7,416 nt of DNA. It comes from Acidimicrobiales bacterium (lineage in GTDB: Bacteria > Actinomycetota > Acidimicrobiia > Acidimicrobiales > SZUA-35). Positions 1 through 6,076 of the stretch are shown here, one piece after another (position 1 is the stretch's first letter; the number at the start of each line of letters is the position of its first letter). Made by a program: the position numbers and the translations under genes. The notes beneath the pieces are model-generated. The model saw only the letters and a list, made by a program, of their open reading frames with translations. It was not told the DNA's origin and ran no database searches. Location: NCBI GenBank assembly GCA_024641625.1, contig JAHECQ010000197.1, positions 1-7,416 on the forward strand, given 5' to 3'.

Positions 1-317
1 GCCATCGGACCACCGCGCCGGCCCTGGAGCACCGACTCCAGCGCGCCGCGCTGGGCGGCGCTGGTCGACGGGTCGAAGTAGAGGCGTGCGGTCCCCCCAC
101 CATCGAACATCGTCGGACCGGGGAAGAAGGTCCCCACGATGACGTCCAAACCCCCAACGTCGACAGCGTCACACTTGCCCGAGTCGATGCGCACCAACAA
201 TGGGCTTGCGCACCAGCCCTGATCCATCTTCATCAGTTCCTGCACACCGAACCAACATGGACACAGCATCTCGCAGCTACAGGACTCCACCAGAGTCCCA
301 TGTAATTCCCAACCCAT
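1..317 (-). CDS. DUF1326 family protein, N-terminal part (C-terminus beyond the left edge)
   Basis: An open frame starts at ATG 317 and runs off the left edge with 105 complete codons and no stop. The start follows a strong purine-rich ribosome site (GGGGAG at 327-322, four bases before ATG). The protein begins MGWELHGTLVESCSCEMLCP and has a Cys cluster (C13, C15, C19, C21; a CxC then CPC arrangement), more Cys at 36 and 49, then a segment like LDVIVGTFFPG. Near residues 86-104 there is a pattern resembling QRGALESVLQGRRGGP. This order (GtyxexCxC..CPC, then a QxxALxxIfxGxxGGP-like segment) matches the DUF1326 family as I know it. The function of that family is not established; the Cys cluster suggests metal or redox chemistry, which is inference. 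DUF1326 genes are often next to DUF2182 membrane-protein genes, and the neighbour would lie beyond the left edge. No signal peptide is visible. I am sure it is a gene and fairly sure of the family. Confidence 0.85.
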   Translation of the reverse strand, partial: MGWELHGTLVESCSCEMLCPCWFGVQELMKMDQGWCASPLLVRIDSGKCDAVDVGGLDVIVGTFFPGPTMFDGGGTARLYFDPSTSAAQRGALESVLQGRRGGPM

Positions 318-587
318 CTCTCTCCCCCCAATTCGCAAACGTCGGGAGCCGCATGCGCTGTCGAGACCCCCTCCAAGGTTTCTCCTTGCCCCAAGACAGT
401 GCCAGCCGGCAGGAAGTCGCATCAACCGCAATCGAGATCCTGAATGCCGACCGGACGAGCATCACTCGACGAGATGTCTGGCATCTGTTCTGGCTATCGC
501 TCCGTTTCCGAGCCGTGGAGAGCAAGCACCGAGGACGGGACCTGACCCGAACCCCGCTCCGACCCCGTGCAGAGTCCTCGCCGGGGA
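318..587. other. Non-coding spacer between the split-barrel oxidoreductase gene and the DUF1326 gene
   Basis: This 270-base gap appears less GC-rich than its flanks, and I see no credible coding frame in it. Short open frames on either strand give Ser/Arg/Pro-rich, low-complexity translations without family motifs and run into the DUF1326 gene. It presumably holds the transcription end of the upstream gene and a promoter for DUF1326, but I could not find a convincing -35/-10 pair on the minus strand. Two alternative inverted repeats lie near its right side: cgaggac at 530-536 with gtcctcg at 574-580, and gtcct at 574-578 with aggac at 590-594. Neither is followed by a T-run, so a terminator call is weak. 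Confidence 0.5.
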
Positions 588-1061
588 TCAGGACATCATC
601 TTCGAGTTGTCCCAGTTGAGGATGCGACCGTCAGCGACGAAGCGCACGAGCCCCTGCATCTGCTTCGCGTAGTACTCGGCCGCTTGCGCTGGCATCTCCG
701 GACCACCGGAGTCGCCGCTGCGGAACGCGCGGTACTTGCGGTCCATCTCGGCGGTGAACGCCGCTTGGAGTTCGGCATCGGGTGAGAGGTGTTCGGCATG
801 CCCGGTGAGGTGCACTGCGGCCAGCTCGGCCCAACGGTCGCCGGTCTCCACCAGGAACGAAGCCCGAGGGTCGTGCTGGATGCGCTGCAACTTCCGCCCG
901 CGTGTCTGCATGTAGACGTCGCGGCCGAGACAGCAGTACCACATCGGCATGGCGATCGGCATCCCGTCGCGTCGCAGCGTCGTGAAGATCCCGGTGTGGC
1001 CGTTGCGGATGAACGCCCAAATCTCGTCCTCGGTCATTCGCGGTGACAGTTTCGCCGGCAC
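588..1061 (-). CDS. Pyridoxamine 5'-phosphate oxidase-like split-barrel protein (FMN or F420 binding), 157 aa
   Basis: The protein has the layout of the small single-domain PPOX/FDOR group. A short N-terminal helix (TEDEIWAFI, residues 10-18) leads into a strand pattern GIFTTLRRDGMPIAMPMWY (24-42), then a basic segment RGRKLQRIQHDPRASFLVE (54-72) that in this fold usually meets the cofactor phosphate, then HLTGHAEHL (84-92). Proteins like this bind FMN, F420 or haem and reduce or oxidise small molecules. Sequence alone does not separate FMN from F420 use, and the substrate is unknown. I chose the GTG start at 1061 because GGAGGG (1072-1067) sits five bases before it; the internal ATG at 1037 has no such site. 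The length of 157 residues is normal for the group. It is soluble, with no signal peptide or membrane segment. It lies 127 bases after the CoA-transferase gene, with inverted repeats in the gap, so it may have its own promoter. Confidence 0.85.
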   Translation of the reverse strand: MPAKLSPRMTEDEIWAFIRNGHTGIFTTLRRDGMPIAMPMWYCCLGRDVYMQTRGRKLQRIQHDPRASFLVETGDRWAELAAVHLTGHAEHLSPDAELQAAFTAEMDRKYRAFRSGDSGGPEMPAQAAEYYAKQMQGLVRFVADGRILNWDNSKMMS

Positions 1062-1066
1062 GGTGG

Positions 1067-1072
1067 CCCTCC
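1067..1072 (-). promoter_or_regulatory. Ribosome binding site supporting a GTG start
   Basis: GGAGGG read on the minus strand, five bases before GTG 1061. It decides the start of the split-barrel oxidoreductase over the ATG 24 bases further in. Confidence 0.75.
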
Positions 1073-1101
1073 AATCGTCGTTCGCCTGCGACGTTAGCCG
1101 C

Positions 1102-1130
1102 CGAACGGTTCGCGGTCGCGGCCACGACCG
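1102..1130. repeat. Two adjacent inverted repeats upstream of the split-barrel oxidoreductase gene (possible operator)
   Basis: Within the 127-base gap there is CGAACGGTTCG at 1102-1112 (five-base arms around one central base). It is followed directly by CGGTCGCGGCCACGACCG at 1113-1130 (eight of nine positions paired, GGCC centre, one mismatched pair). They lie about 40 to 70 bases upstream of GTG 1061, where a promoter and repressor site would be expected. No regulator gene is visible in the window. In GC-rich DNA short palindromes are common, so function is a guess. Confidence 0.3.
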
Positions 1131-1171
1131 AGCTCATCGATTGGGCTCTGGTGAGTGAAGGGCCGGTGGCG

Positions 1172-1183
1172 CCGCCCGGGCGG
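1172..1183. terminator. GC-only palindrome just after the CoA-transferase stop (weak terminator candidate)
   Basis: CCGCCCGGGCGG is a perfect 12-base palindrome, five bases past the TGA at 1191-1189. It could form a short GC-rich hairpin in the transcript. It has no following U-run and only a tight loop, so it is a poor intrinsic terminator by standard criteria, although actinobacterial terminators often lack U-runs. Confidence 0.25.
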
Positions 1184-1188
1184 TGCGA

Positions 1189-3624
1189 TCAGCCAAAGAC
1201 CTCGGCAACGGCCAGATCCGCGATCTTGTCGGGATCGTAGCCCAGCGTCTCGTTGAGAATCTCCCAATTGTGTTCACCCCAACCGGGTCCTCCGTAGGTC
1301 ACCTTCGCCGGCGTGCGCGACAGATGGAAGCGGGTGTTCTCGACCCAGGTGGTTCCCTGGGTGGCGTGACCGACCTCGATGAAATGGCTGCGATGGGCAA
1401 GTTGCGGGTCGGCGAGGCACTCCTCGGTGTTCTGCACCTGATGGGCGGGTATCCCTGCAGCGACGCATGCGTGCATGGCCGCCGCGTCGGTGCGAACCGA
1501 GGTCCATGACTCGACCAACTGCTCCAGTTCGTCGACCCGCAGTCGGCGGGCCGCAGCATCGAGATTCGAGACGCCCGATGTCCCCATCAGCTCGCACATG
1601 GCTCGCCACTGGTCATCGGTGGTGACGGCAATGGCGACCCAGTTGTCCTCACCCACCGAACGAAACACCCCATGTGGGGCGTGGACCGTGTCCCGATTGC
1701 CGCGCCGCTCCCACAGACGCTGGTTCACCGTCCAGTCGAGCAACACCGGTGTGAGCTGTTGAAGCGACGCCTCCCCCTGGGAGAAGTCGATGTACTGACC
1801 CTGCCCCGTGGCGCGGTGATGCTCGACCGCCGCCATGACACAGGCCACGAGATACCGCGGCGAGATGTAGTCGGTGTAGGCGCCGAAGGGGCCGCTCGGC
1901 GACCGGTCGGGCCAGCCGGTGATCTCGAAGAACCCCGAGATCGCGGCCGCCATCGTCCCGAATCCTGCGAGAGAGCTGTAGGGCCCGGTTTGGCCCATGA
2001 TGCAGCTCGACAGCATGACGAGGTCCGGCTTGACCTGGCGAAGGGACGCATAATCGAACCCGAAGCCCTTCATGGCCCGTGGCGAGAAGGACTCGAGCAC
2101 GACATCGGACCACCGGACGAGATCGTGCACCACGTCCCGGGCCTCTGGCTTGGTCAGATCGAGCGACAAACCCCGCTTGCCGGCGTTCAGATTGCCGAAC
2201 AGCACGGAATTATCGGGCAGTCCCTCGTCGTCGTGGAACGGCTGGAGTGTCCGTGCGGTGTCCATCCGGGCCTCGGAATCGATGCGGACGACGTCGGCAC
2301 CGTAATCGGCGAGCACTCGGGAGCCTGCCGGTCCGGCCATGACCCACATGAAGTCGAGCACCTTCAAACCCTCGAGGGCGCTGCCCCGGCGAGCCGGGCG
2401 AGCATCGACCGGCACATGAGGCCGCCGTGGTGGCTCCGAACGAATGGCCACGTTGTGCTCACCGATGCCGGGAGGGGCGGCGAGTGTGGCTTGTGGGGTC
2501 TGGGTGAAGATGGCCATCCGTCCCGGGAAGCGGACCACGTTCCCACCGACATCGACGTCCTCCCACAGGTCGCGTGCGGCGAGATGAGGGTTGGCCAGGA
2601 CGTCTTCGATGGTGGTGACCGGGGCGAACAGAAGCCTCCGCTTGAACGACTCGTCGAACAACTCGGCTTTCGTCTTGGTGGCGAAGAACGCCCCGAGGAC
2701 CTGCTTGACCCGCTCGTATTCGTCGCGGGGTTCCTCTCCCCCGAACAGCAACTCGGCGTAGTTCAACCAGTCCTTGTCCCGGGTGGCCTCGTCGCAGAAG
2801 CCCTCCTCGTACACCCACTGCATGAGGCGGGCGCTGAAGGGCCCGAGCGCGCGGCCGAACAGGAACGTCACCGACAGGTGACCGTCCTTGCAGGGCCACA
2901 TGAGCTGGATGTCGATCCCCGAGACGCGCACACCGCCGGCAGTGCGGTTCATCCGTGATGCGTTGACTGCCGCGGCGAGCATGTACGAGGAGCTGGCCTG
3001 CATGGCGGACTGTTGGGCCGACAGGTCGATGTGCTGACCCACTCCGGAGTGGTGCTGCCGCTCGTACAGGGCGATCAGTGCAGCACCGGCGGCTTCGGCG
3101 GAAGCATGGAAGTACGCCTGAGGAAGGGGGATACGCAGCGGGGCGCGATCGCGGTCGCCGGTCATGACCATCTGACCGCCTGCTGCCAGGATCGTGATGT
3201 CGGAAACCGGCCAGTTCGCCTTGGGGCCTGTCGAGCCGAACGCAGTGATCGAGACCATGATCAACGCGGGATTCACCTGAGCCAGGACCTCATAGTCCAG
3301 ACCCAAGGCCTGCATCGTTCCCGGATCTGCCGACTCGATGAGAAAGTCCGCGCCCTCGACCAACTTCAGGAGGTCGGCCCGTCCCTCGTCGCTCCCGACA
3401 TCGAGCACGACCGACTTCCGACCGCGGTTGTAGGACCAGTGCCACAGTGAGTTGTTCGGGGCCTCGACCTGGTCGGCGAACGGCCCGACGGCCCGGCTGC
3501 TGGTTCCGCCTGGGGGCTCGACCGAAACCACTTCTGCCCCCAACGAGGCGAGCACGTGGGCGCAGAGCTGTCCCCGCTCGTCCGACAGGTCCACAACTCG
3601 GTAGTGCGACAACATGCCGACCAT
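1189..3624 (-). CDS. Fused tandem class III CoA-transferase (CaiB/BaiF family), two complete halves, 811 aa
   Basis: Two CaiB/BaiF-type domains are joined in one chain. Residue numbers count from ATG 3624. The first half covers about residues 4-395, opening with RVVDLSDERGQLCAHVLASL and LGAEVVSVEPPGG. The second covers about 416-811, opening with LEGLKVLDFMWVMAGP and LADYGADVVRID. Each half repeats the family landmarks: NRGRKSVVLD versus NAGKRGLSLDL, SITAFGSTGP versus SSCIMGQTGP, and the segment around the catalytic Asp, GVGQHIDLSAQQ (Asp200) versus GQGQYIDFSQGE (Asp613). Such enzymes move CoA from an acyl-CoA donor to a carboxylic acid through Asp-anhydride intermediates. Single-domain members are about 400 residues and dimerise as interlocked rings, so the fusion may act as an internal dimer. 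Substrate is unknown. I chose ATG 3624 because GAGGTG (3636-3631) is six bases before it; GTG 3633 and ATG 3615 are alternatives. It follows the FAD oxidoreductase after 78 bases and probably shares its transcript. Confidence 0.93.
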   Translation of the reverse strand: MVGMLSHYRVVDLSDERGQLCAHVLASLGAEVVSVEPPGGTSSRAVGPFADQVEAPNNSLWHWSYNRGRKSVVLDVGSDEGRADLLKLVEGADFLIESADPGTMQALGLDYEVLAQVNPALIMVSITAFGSTGPKANWPVSDITILAAGGQMVMTGDRDRAPLRIPLPQAYFHASAEAAGAALIALYERQHHSGVGQHIDLSAQQSAMQASSSYMLAAAVNASRMNRTAGGVRVSGIDIQLMWPCKDGHLSVTFLFGRALGPFSARLMQWVYEEGFCDEATRDKDWLNYAELLFGGEEPRDEYERVKQVLGAFFATKTKAELFDESFKRRLLFAPVTTIEDVLANPHLAARDLWEDVDVGGNVVRFPGRMAIFTQTPQATLAAPPGIGEHNVAIRSEPPRRPHVPVDARPARRGSALEGLKVLDFMWVMAGPAGSRVLADYGADVVRIDSEARMDTARTLQPFHDDEGLPDNSVLFGNLNAGKRGLSLDLTKPEARDVVHDLVRWSDVVLESFSPRAMKGFGFDYASLRQVKPDLVMLSSCIMGQTGPYSSLAGFGTMAAAISGFFEITGWPDRSPSGPFGAYTDYISPRYLVACVMAAVEHHRATGQGQYIDFSQGEASLQQLTPVLLDWTVNQRLWERRGNRDTVHAPHGVFRSVGEDNWVAIAVTTDDQWRAMCELMGTSGVSNLDAAARRLRVDELEQLVESWTSVRTDAAAMHACVAAGIPAHQVQNTEECLADPQLAHRSHFIEVGHATQGTTWVENTRFHLSRTPAKVTYGGPGWGEHNWEILNETLGYDPDKIADLAVAEVFG

Positions 3625-3630
3625 CACTAG

Positions 3631-3636
3631 CACCTC
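3631..3636 (-). promoter_or_regulatory. Ribosome binding site for the CoA-transferase
   Basis: GAGGTG on the minus strand, six bases before ATG 3624. It favours this ATG over the upstream GTG at 3633, which has no purine-rich site at a useful distance. Confidence 0.55.
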
Positions 3637-3651
3637 GACGTCATGACCGCC

Positions 3652-3669
3652 GCGTCCGGGAACAAACGC
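3652..3669 (-). other. Possible RNA hairpin between the FAD oxidoreductase and CoA-transferase genes
   Basis: Read as minus-strand RNA, GCGUUUG-UUCC-CGGACGC pairs along all seven positions (two G-U pairs) with a four-base loop. The plus-strand version does not pair as well, so the structure fits the direction of transcription. It lies 33 bases after the oxidoreductase stop codon and has no U-run behind it. It could be an mRNA-processing or weak attenuation site in the operon, or chance. Confidence 0.2.
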
Positions 3670-3702
3670 CGATCCTTCAACTGCCCGAGCGCCACCCCGG
3701 CG

Positions 3703-5064
3703 TCAGCCCCAGACATTGTTGCCGGTGTGAGCGAACTCTCGTCGACGGGAGAACTGCCCGAGATCGAGGGTGAGACCGGTGTGGGTGCAGGCCACCCGAA
3801 CCGGGTCGTTGTCGTGATCGTGGCCGGCCTCGCAGGCGCTCACCAGCGTGTTCATCATCTGGCCCACCAGTGGTGCGTTCTTGAACTGGTTGCCCGACGT
3901 GCCGATCGCAAGATAGAAGCCATCCAGGGATGAGCGGTCGTAGATGGGCAGCCAGTCCTCGGTCACGTCGTAATGGCTGGCCAAACCGGCTGGGCGGTGG
4001 GGAATGGCGAGATCGGGTAGGCGACGCGCCGCCCGGAGGATGAGCGCTTCGAACATGGCCGGATCCGGCGTCGGGGCGGCGGCGTCAGGGTCATCGGCCC
4101 ACTCCAGCGGATCACACTCGGCCTCCACCCCACCCACCAGATAGGAGCCTCCGGGCTGAGGACGCGAGTAGGTACCCAGGTCCATGTCGGCCAAGACGGT
4201 GCCGCCGCTGCCGACGCCGAAGGTCGACGGCGCGGCGCTCGAGGCGATGGTCTGACGCAACGCTCTGGTGGTGATCCTCATGTCGTCGAGAACGCCGGCC
4301 ATGGCGTTGAGTTGCGAGCTCCACGGCCCGGCGGCATTGACCACGACCGGCGCGTGTACGGCTTGTCCTCCGTCGAGGGTCACCCCGAGCACTCGTCCCG
4401 AGCCTCGGAGCACCCCGGTGACCCGACATCTCAGTCGCACCGTTGCGCCGAAGTGCCGGGCGGCGTCCATCAGGTTCACCGCAGCCAGTTGCGGATCGTC
4501 CACGAACCCGCCATCCGGCTGGAACATCGCCGAGATCCGGCCGTGGGCCGGATCGAAGAAGGCGGGATCGGTCGGCCACCGTGGCGGGTGGAAACTTCCC
4601 AACTCGAGCGCAGGGAAGCGGGCTGCGAGCGCAGGAGCGTCGAGCAGTTCATAGGGCACGCCGACCGTCTCGAAGTTGGCGAGCATGGGGGCCAAGTCCT
4701 GATCGGGTGCCGGGATGTGCAGCTTGCCGACGCGATGGAACCGACAGATCGGGCCCTGGGCATAGCCGAGGTGCGCAGCCCACTGCGCCCATTGGTGCAT
4801 CGCCTCCCACGACGCGATGATCCCATCGAGCGTCGAATAGGTGAAGCGGATGATCGAGGAACTGGCGCTGGTCGAACCACCGCCCACCGCGTCGCCCTTG
4901 TCGACGACCAGCACGTTGCGGCCGCCTCGCTGCAGTTCGAGGGCCACCGCAGCACCGATCACACCGGCCCCCACCACAACTACATCGAACCCCGCCGCAT
5001 CGAACCCCGCCGCATCGAACCCCGCCGCAGCGAAGCCCGCCGACGGATTGCCATCAGTGCTCAT
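3703..5064 (-). CDS. FAD-dependent oxidoreductase of the DAO fold (sarcosine/glycine oxidase-like), 453 aa
   Basis: The protein carries an N-terminal dinucleotide-binding motif, VVVVGAGVIGAA (28-39), with an acidic residue at the end of the second strand (Asp55 in LVVDKG). A segment STSASSSIIRFTYS (64-77) corresponds to the FAD-contact region of sarcosine and dimethylglycine oxidase relatives. It is followed by VVNAAGPWS (241-249) and, near the C-terminus, GTSGNQFKNAP (388-398), a typical closing FAD loop. These enzymes oxidise C-N bonds of N-methylated or plain amino acids; the exact substrate and electron acceptor cannot be told. I assign no covalent flavin residue. I chose ATG 5064 because GGAGGA (5074-5069) is four bases before it; the longer frame from 5100 would add 12 residues and deepen the overlap with the GTPase gene. 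Residues 9-27 are a repeated AGFDA-type stretch that the family lacks. It overlaps the upstream GTPase gene by 11 bases, implying coupled translation. Confidence 0.92.
   Translation of the reverse strand: MSTDGNPSAGFAAAGFDAAGFDAAGFDVVVVGAGVIGAAVALELQRGGRNVLVVDKGDAVGGGSTSASSSIIRFTYSTLDGIIASWEAMHQWAQWAAHLGYAQGPICRFHRVGKLHIPAPDQDLAPMLANFETVGVPYELLDAPALAARFPALELGSFHPPRWPTDPAFFDPAHGRISAMFQPDGGFVDDPQLAAVNLMDAARHFGATVRLRCRVTGVLRGSGRVLGVTLDGGQAVHAPVVVNAAGPWSSQLNAMAGVLDDMRITTRALRQTIASSAAPSTFGVGSGGTVLADMDLGTYSRPQPGGSYLVGGVEAECDPLEWADDPDAAAPTPDPAMFEALILRAARRLPDLAIPHRPAGLASHYDVTEDWLPIYDRSSLDGFYLAIGTSGNQFKNAPLVGQMMNTLVSACEAGHDHDNDPVRVACTHTGLTLDLGQFSRRREFAHTGNNVWG
4983..5042. repeat. 15-base in-frame tandem repeat, four copies, encoding AGFDA-type units
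   Basis: The unit CATCGAACCCCGCCG (plus strand) occurs three times without change at 4983-4997, 4998-5012 and 5013-5027, with a fourth copy at 5028-5042 differing at two positions. On the coding strand it gives successive AAGFD units ending directly at the FD that opens the first beta strand of the FAD domain (FDVVVVGAG). Because the unit is a multiple of three, copy-number change keeps the frame. It looks like recent slippage expansion of the start of the domain. Confidence 0.95.
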
Positions 5065-6076
5065 GAAGTCCTCCAATGGGGTCTGCCAGGCCAAGGTCAA
5101 GGGCCAGGGAGGTGATGTCCCCGAGATCGGTTCCGGTGATCGTCACCCCGTTGGATGCGTCGAGGCATCCAACGTCGACAGGTGACACCGACGTGTCCGA
5201 GCCGGCCGACTGGATGACCACGGTGCCTTCTGTGGCGCGGAGTCTGCCCTTGCATCGAAGCACTGTCGAAGGTCGGGCCGCGAGCACCTCTTCGATGTGC
5301 CGACGATGCAATGGACGCCGTTGAGCAAGCGTGACCGTGGTGAACCCCCGGGCGATGCCAGACGAGGTGGGCGGGCCGAAGCCGGGCAGGGCCGCGCCCC
5401 TCATGGCCTGCGGCAACAGCGCGTGGACTGCAGGTTCATCGAGGCTCGACAGCACGACCGGCCGACCGGGCGCGAGCCGGGCGACCTCGTCGGTGACCCG
5501 GTGCGGTTCGTCGCCAGTCAGTCGCTCTGCTCTCGAGATCACCACCACCTCGCAGGCGTCGAGTTGACGCAACACGACGGGTCGCAGCATCGGGTCGGCC
5601 AGTTGACGCTCGAGCGATTGGCCGTTCACGACCGCAACCACTCGATCCAGACGAACGAACGGGCTCGCCTCGACCACGAGCGCGAGGGCGAACGGGTCGG
5701 CGATTCCACTGGCCTCGAGCACGATCAGGTCGGGTTCGAAGGCCGCGGCTGCTCCGAGAGCACGACCCAACTGGCCACCGACGGCGCAGCAGGCACACCC
5801 ATTGGCCAACTCGACGGTGGCGTCGGTTCCGCCGGCAACCAGCAGGGAGGGGTCGAAGGTCAGAGCGCCGATGTCGTTGACGATGGCCCGTATGATCATG
5901 CCGGGCGGCGGCGCCTGGAGGGCCGCGCCCAACAACGTCGACTTCCCGGCTCCGAGAAATCCGGTGAGGAGGGTGACCGGAGACGACGACGTCGGACTCG
6001 ACTCGAGGTCGGCTCCGGGGCGATGGGCCGCCAAGCTCATCTGAAGCGACTCGAACATGCTGATCAGATCGGTCAC
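5054..6076 (-). CDS. CobW/COG0523-family GTPase (putative metallochaperone), 340 aa, with degenerate NKxD
   Basis: This is a G3E-type P-loop protein. The Walker A motif is GFLGAGKST (39-47), followed by VNDIGAL (67-72 region), the family metal motif GCACC (Cys94, Cys96, Cys97), and the Walker B/switch region LIVLEASGIADP (117-128). The C-terminal part contains RRPLHRRHIEEVL and VLRCKGRLR, like the CobW C-terminal domain. Relatives use GTP hydrolysis to deliver zinc, cobalt, iron or similar metals to client enzymes. Oddly, where the guanine-specificity motif NKxD normally sits the sequence reads VVISRAERL (178-186), so the key Asn, Lys and Asp are absent. There is no His-rich metal loop; the chain ends GLHEH. 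The start is GTG 6076, overlapping the amidohydrolase stop (GTGA), with only a weak ribosome site, so translation is probably coupled. ATG 6058 and ATG 6040 are alternatives. Position right after a probable metal-dependent hydrolase suggests that hydrolase as client, which is inference. Confidence 0.9.
   Translation of the reverse strand: MTDLISMFESLQMSLAAHRPGADLESSPTSSSPVTLLTGFLGAGKSTLLGAALQAPPPGMIIRAIVNDIGALTFDPSLLVAGGTDATVELANGCACCAVGGQLGRALGAAAAFEPDLIVLEASGIADPFALALVVEASPFVRLDRVVAVVNGQSLERQLADPMLRPVVLRQLDACEVVVISRAERLTGDEPHRVTDEVARLAPGRPVVLSSLDEPAVHALLPQAMRGAALPGFGPPTSSGIARGFTTVTLAQRRPLHRRHIEEVLAARPSTVLRCKGRLRATEGTVVIQSAGSDTSVSPVDVGCLDASNGVTITGTDLGDITSLALDLGLADPIGGLHEH
5069..5074 (-). promoter_or_regulatory. 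Strong ribosome binding site inside the end of the GTPase gene
   Basis: GGAGGA on the minus strand, four bases before ATG 5064. It lies within the last codons of the GTPase gene and fixes the start of the FAD oxidoreductase 36 bases inside the longest possible frame. Confidence 0.85.

Noticed and set aside
277..525. Minus-strand open frame (82 codons) upstream of and overlapping DUF1326
   Set aside because: It is in a different frame from the DUF1326 start, has no recognisable domain, and its end runs through the real gene's ribosome site and N-terminus.
200..619. Plus-strand open frame (139 codons) across the left spacer
   Set aside because: It overlaps the start of the DUF1326 gene on the other strand, is Ser/Arg/Pro-rich and has no motif. 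I found no good ribosome site for it.
1672..2958. Long plus-strand open frame (428 codons) opposite the CoA-transferase
   Set aside because: It is rich in Arg, Gly, His and Pro with no recognisable motif and lies wholly opposite a clear double CaiB/BaiF gene. Long antisense frames are common in GC-rich coding DNA.
4983..5042. CRISPR-like repeat array
   Set aside because: The 15-base units are directly adjacent with no spacers, and they lie inside a coding frame.
5065..5100. Longer N-terminus for the FAD oxidoreductase from position 5100
   Set aside because: A strong ribosome site lies inside this stretch at the right distance from ATG 5064, and the extra 12 residues match nothing in the family.
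4312..5115. Plus-strand open frame (267 codons) opposite the FAD oxidoreductase
   Set aside because: The translation is Arg/His-rich without motifs, and its repeated IEPRR units are only the reverse reading of the 15-base coding repeat.
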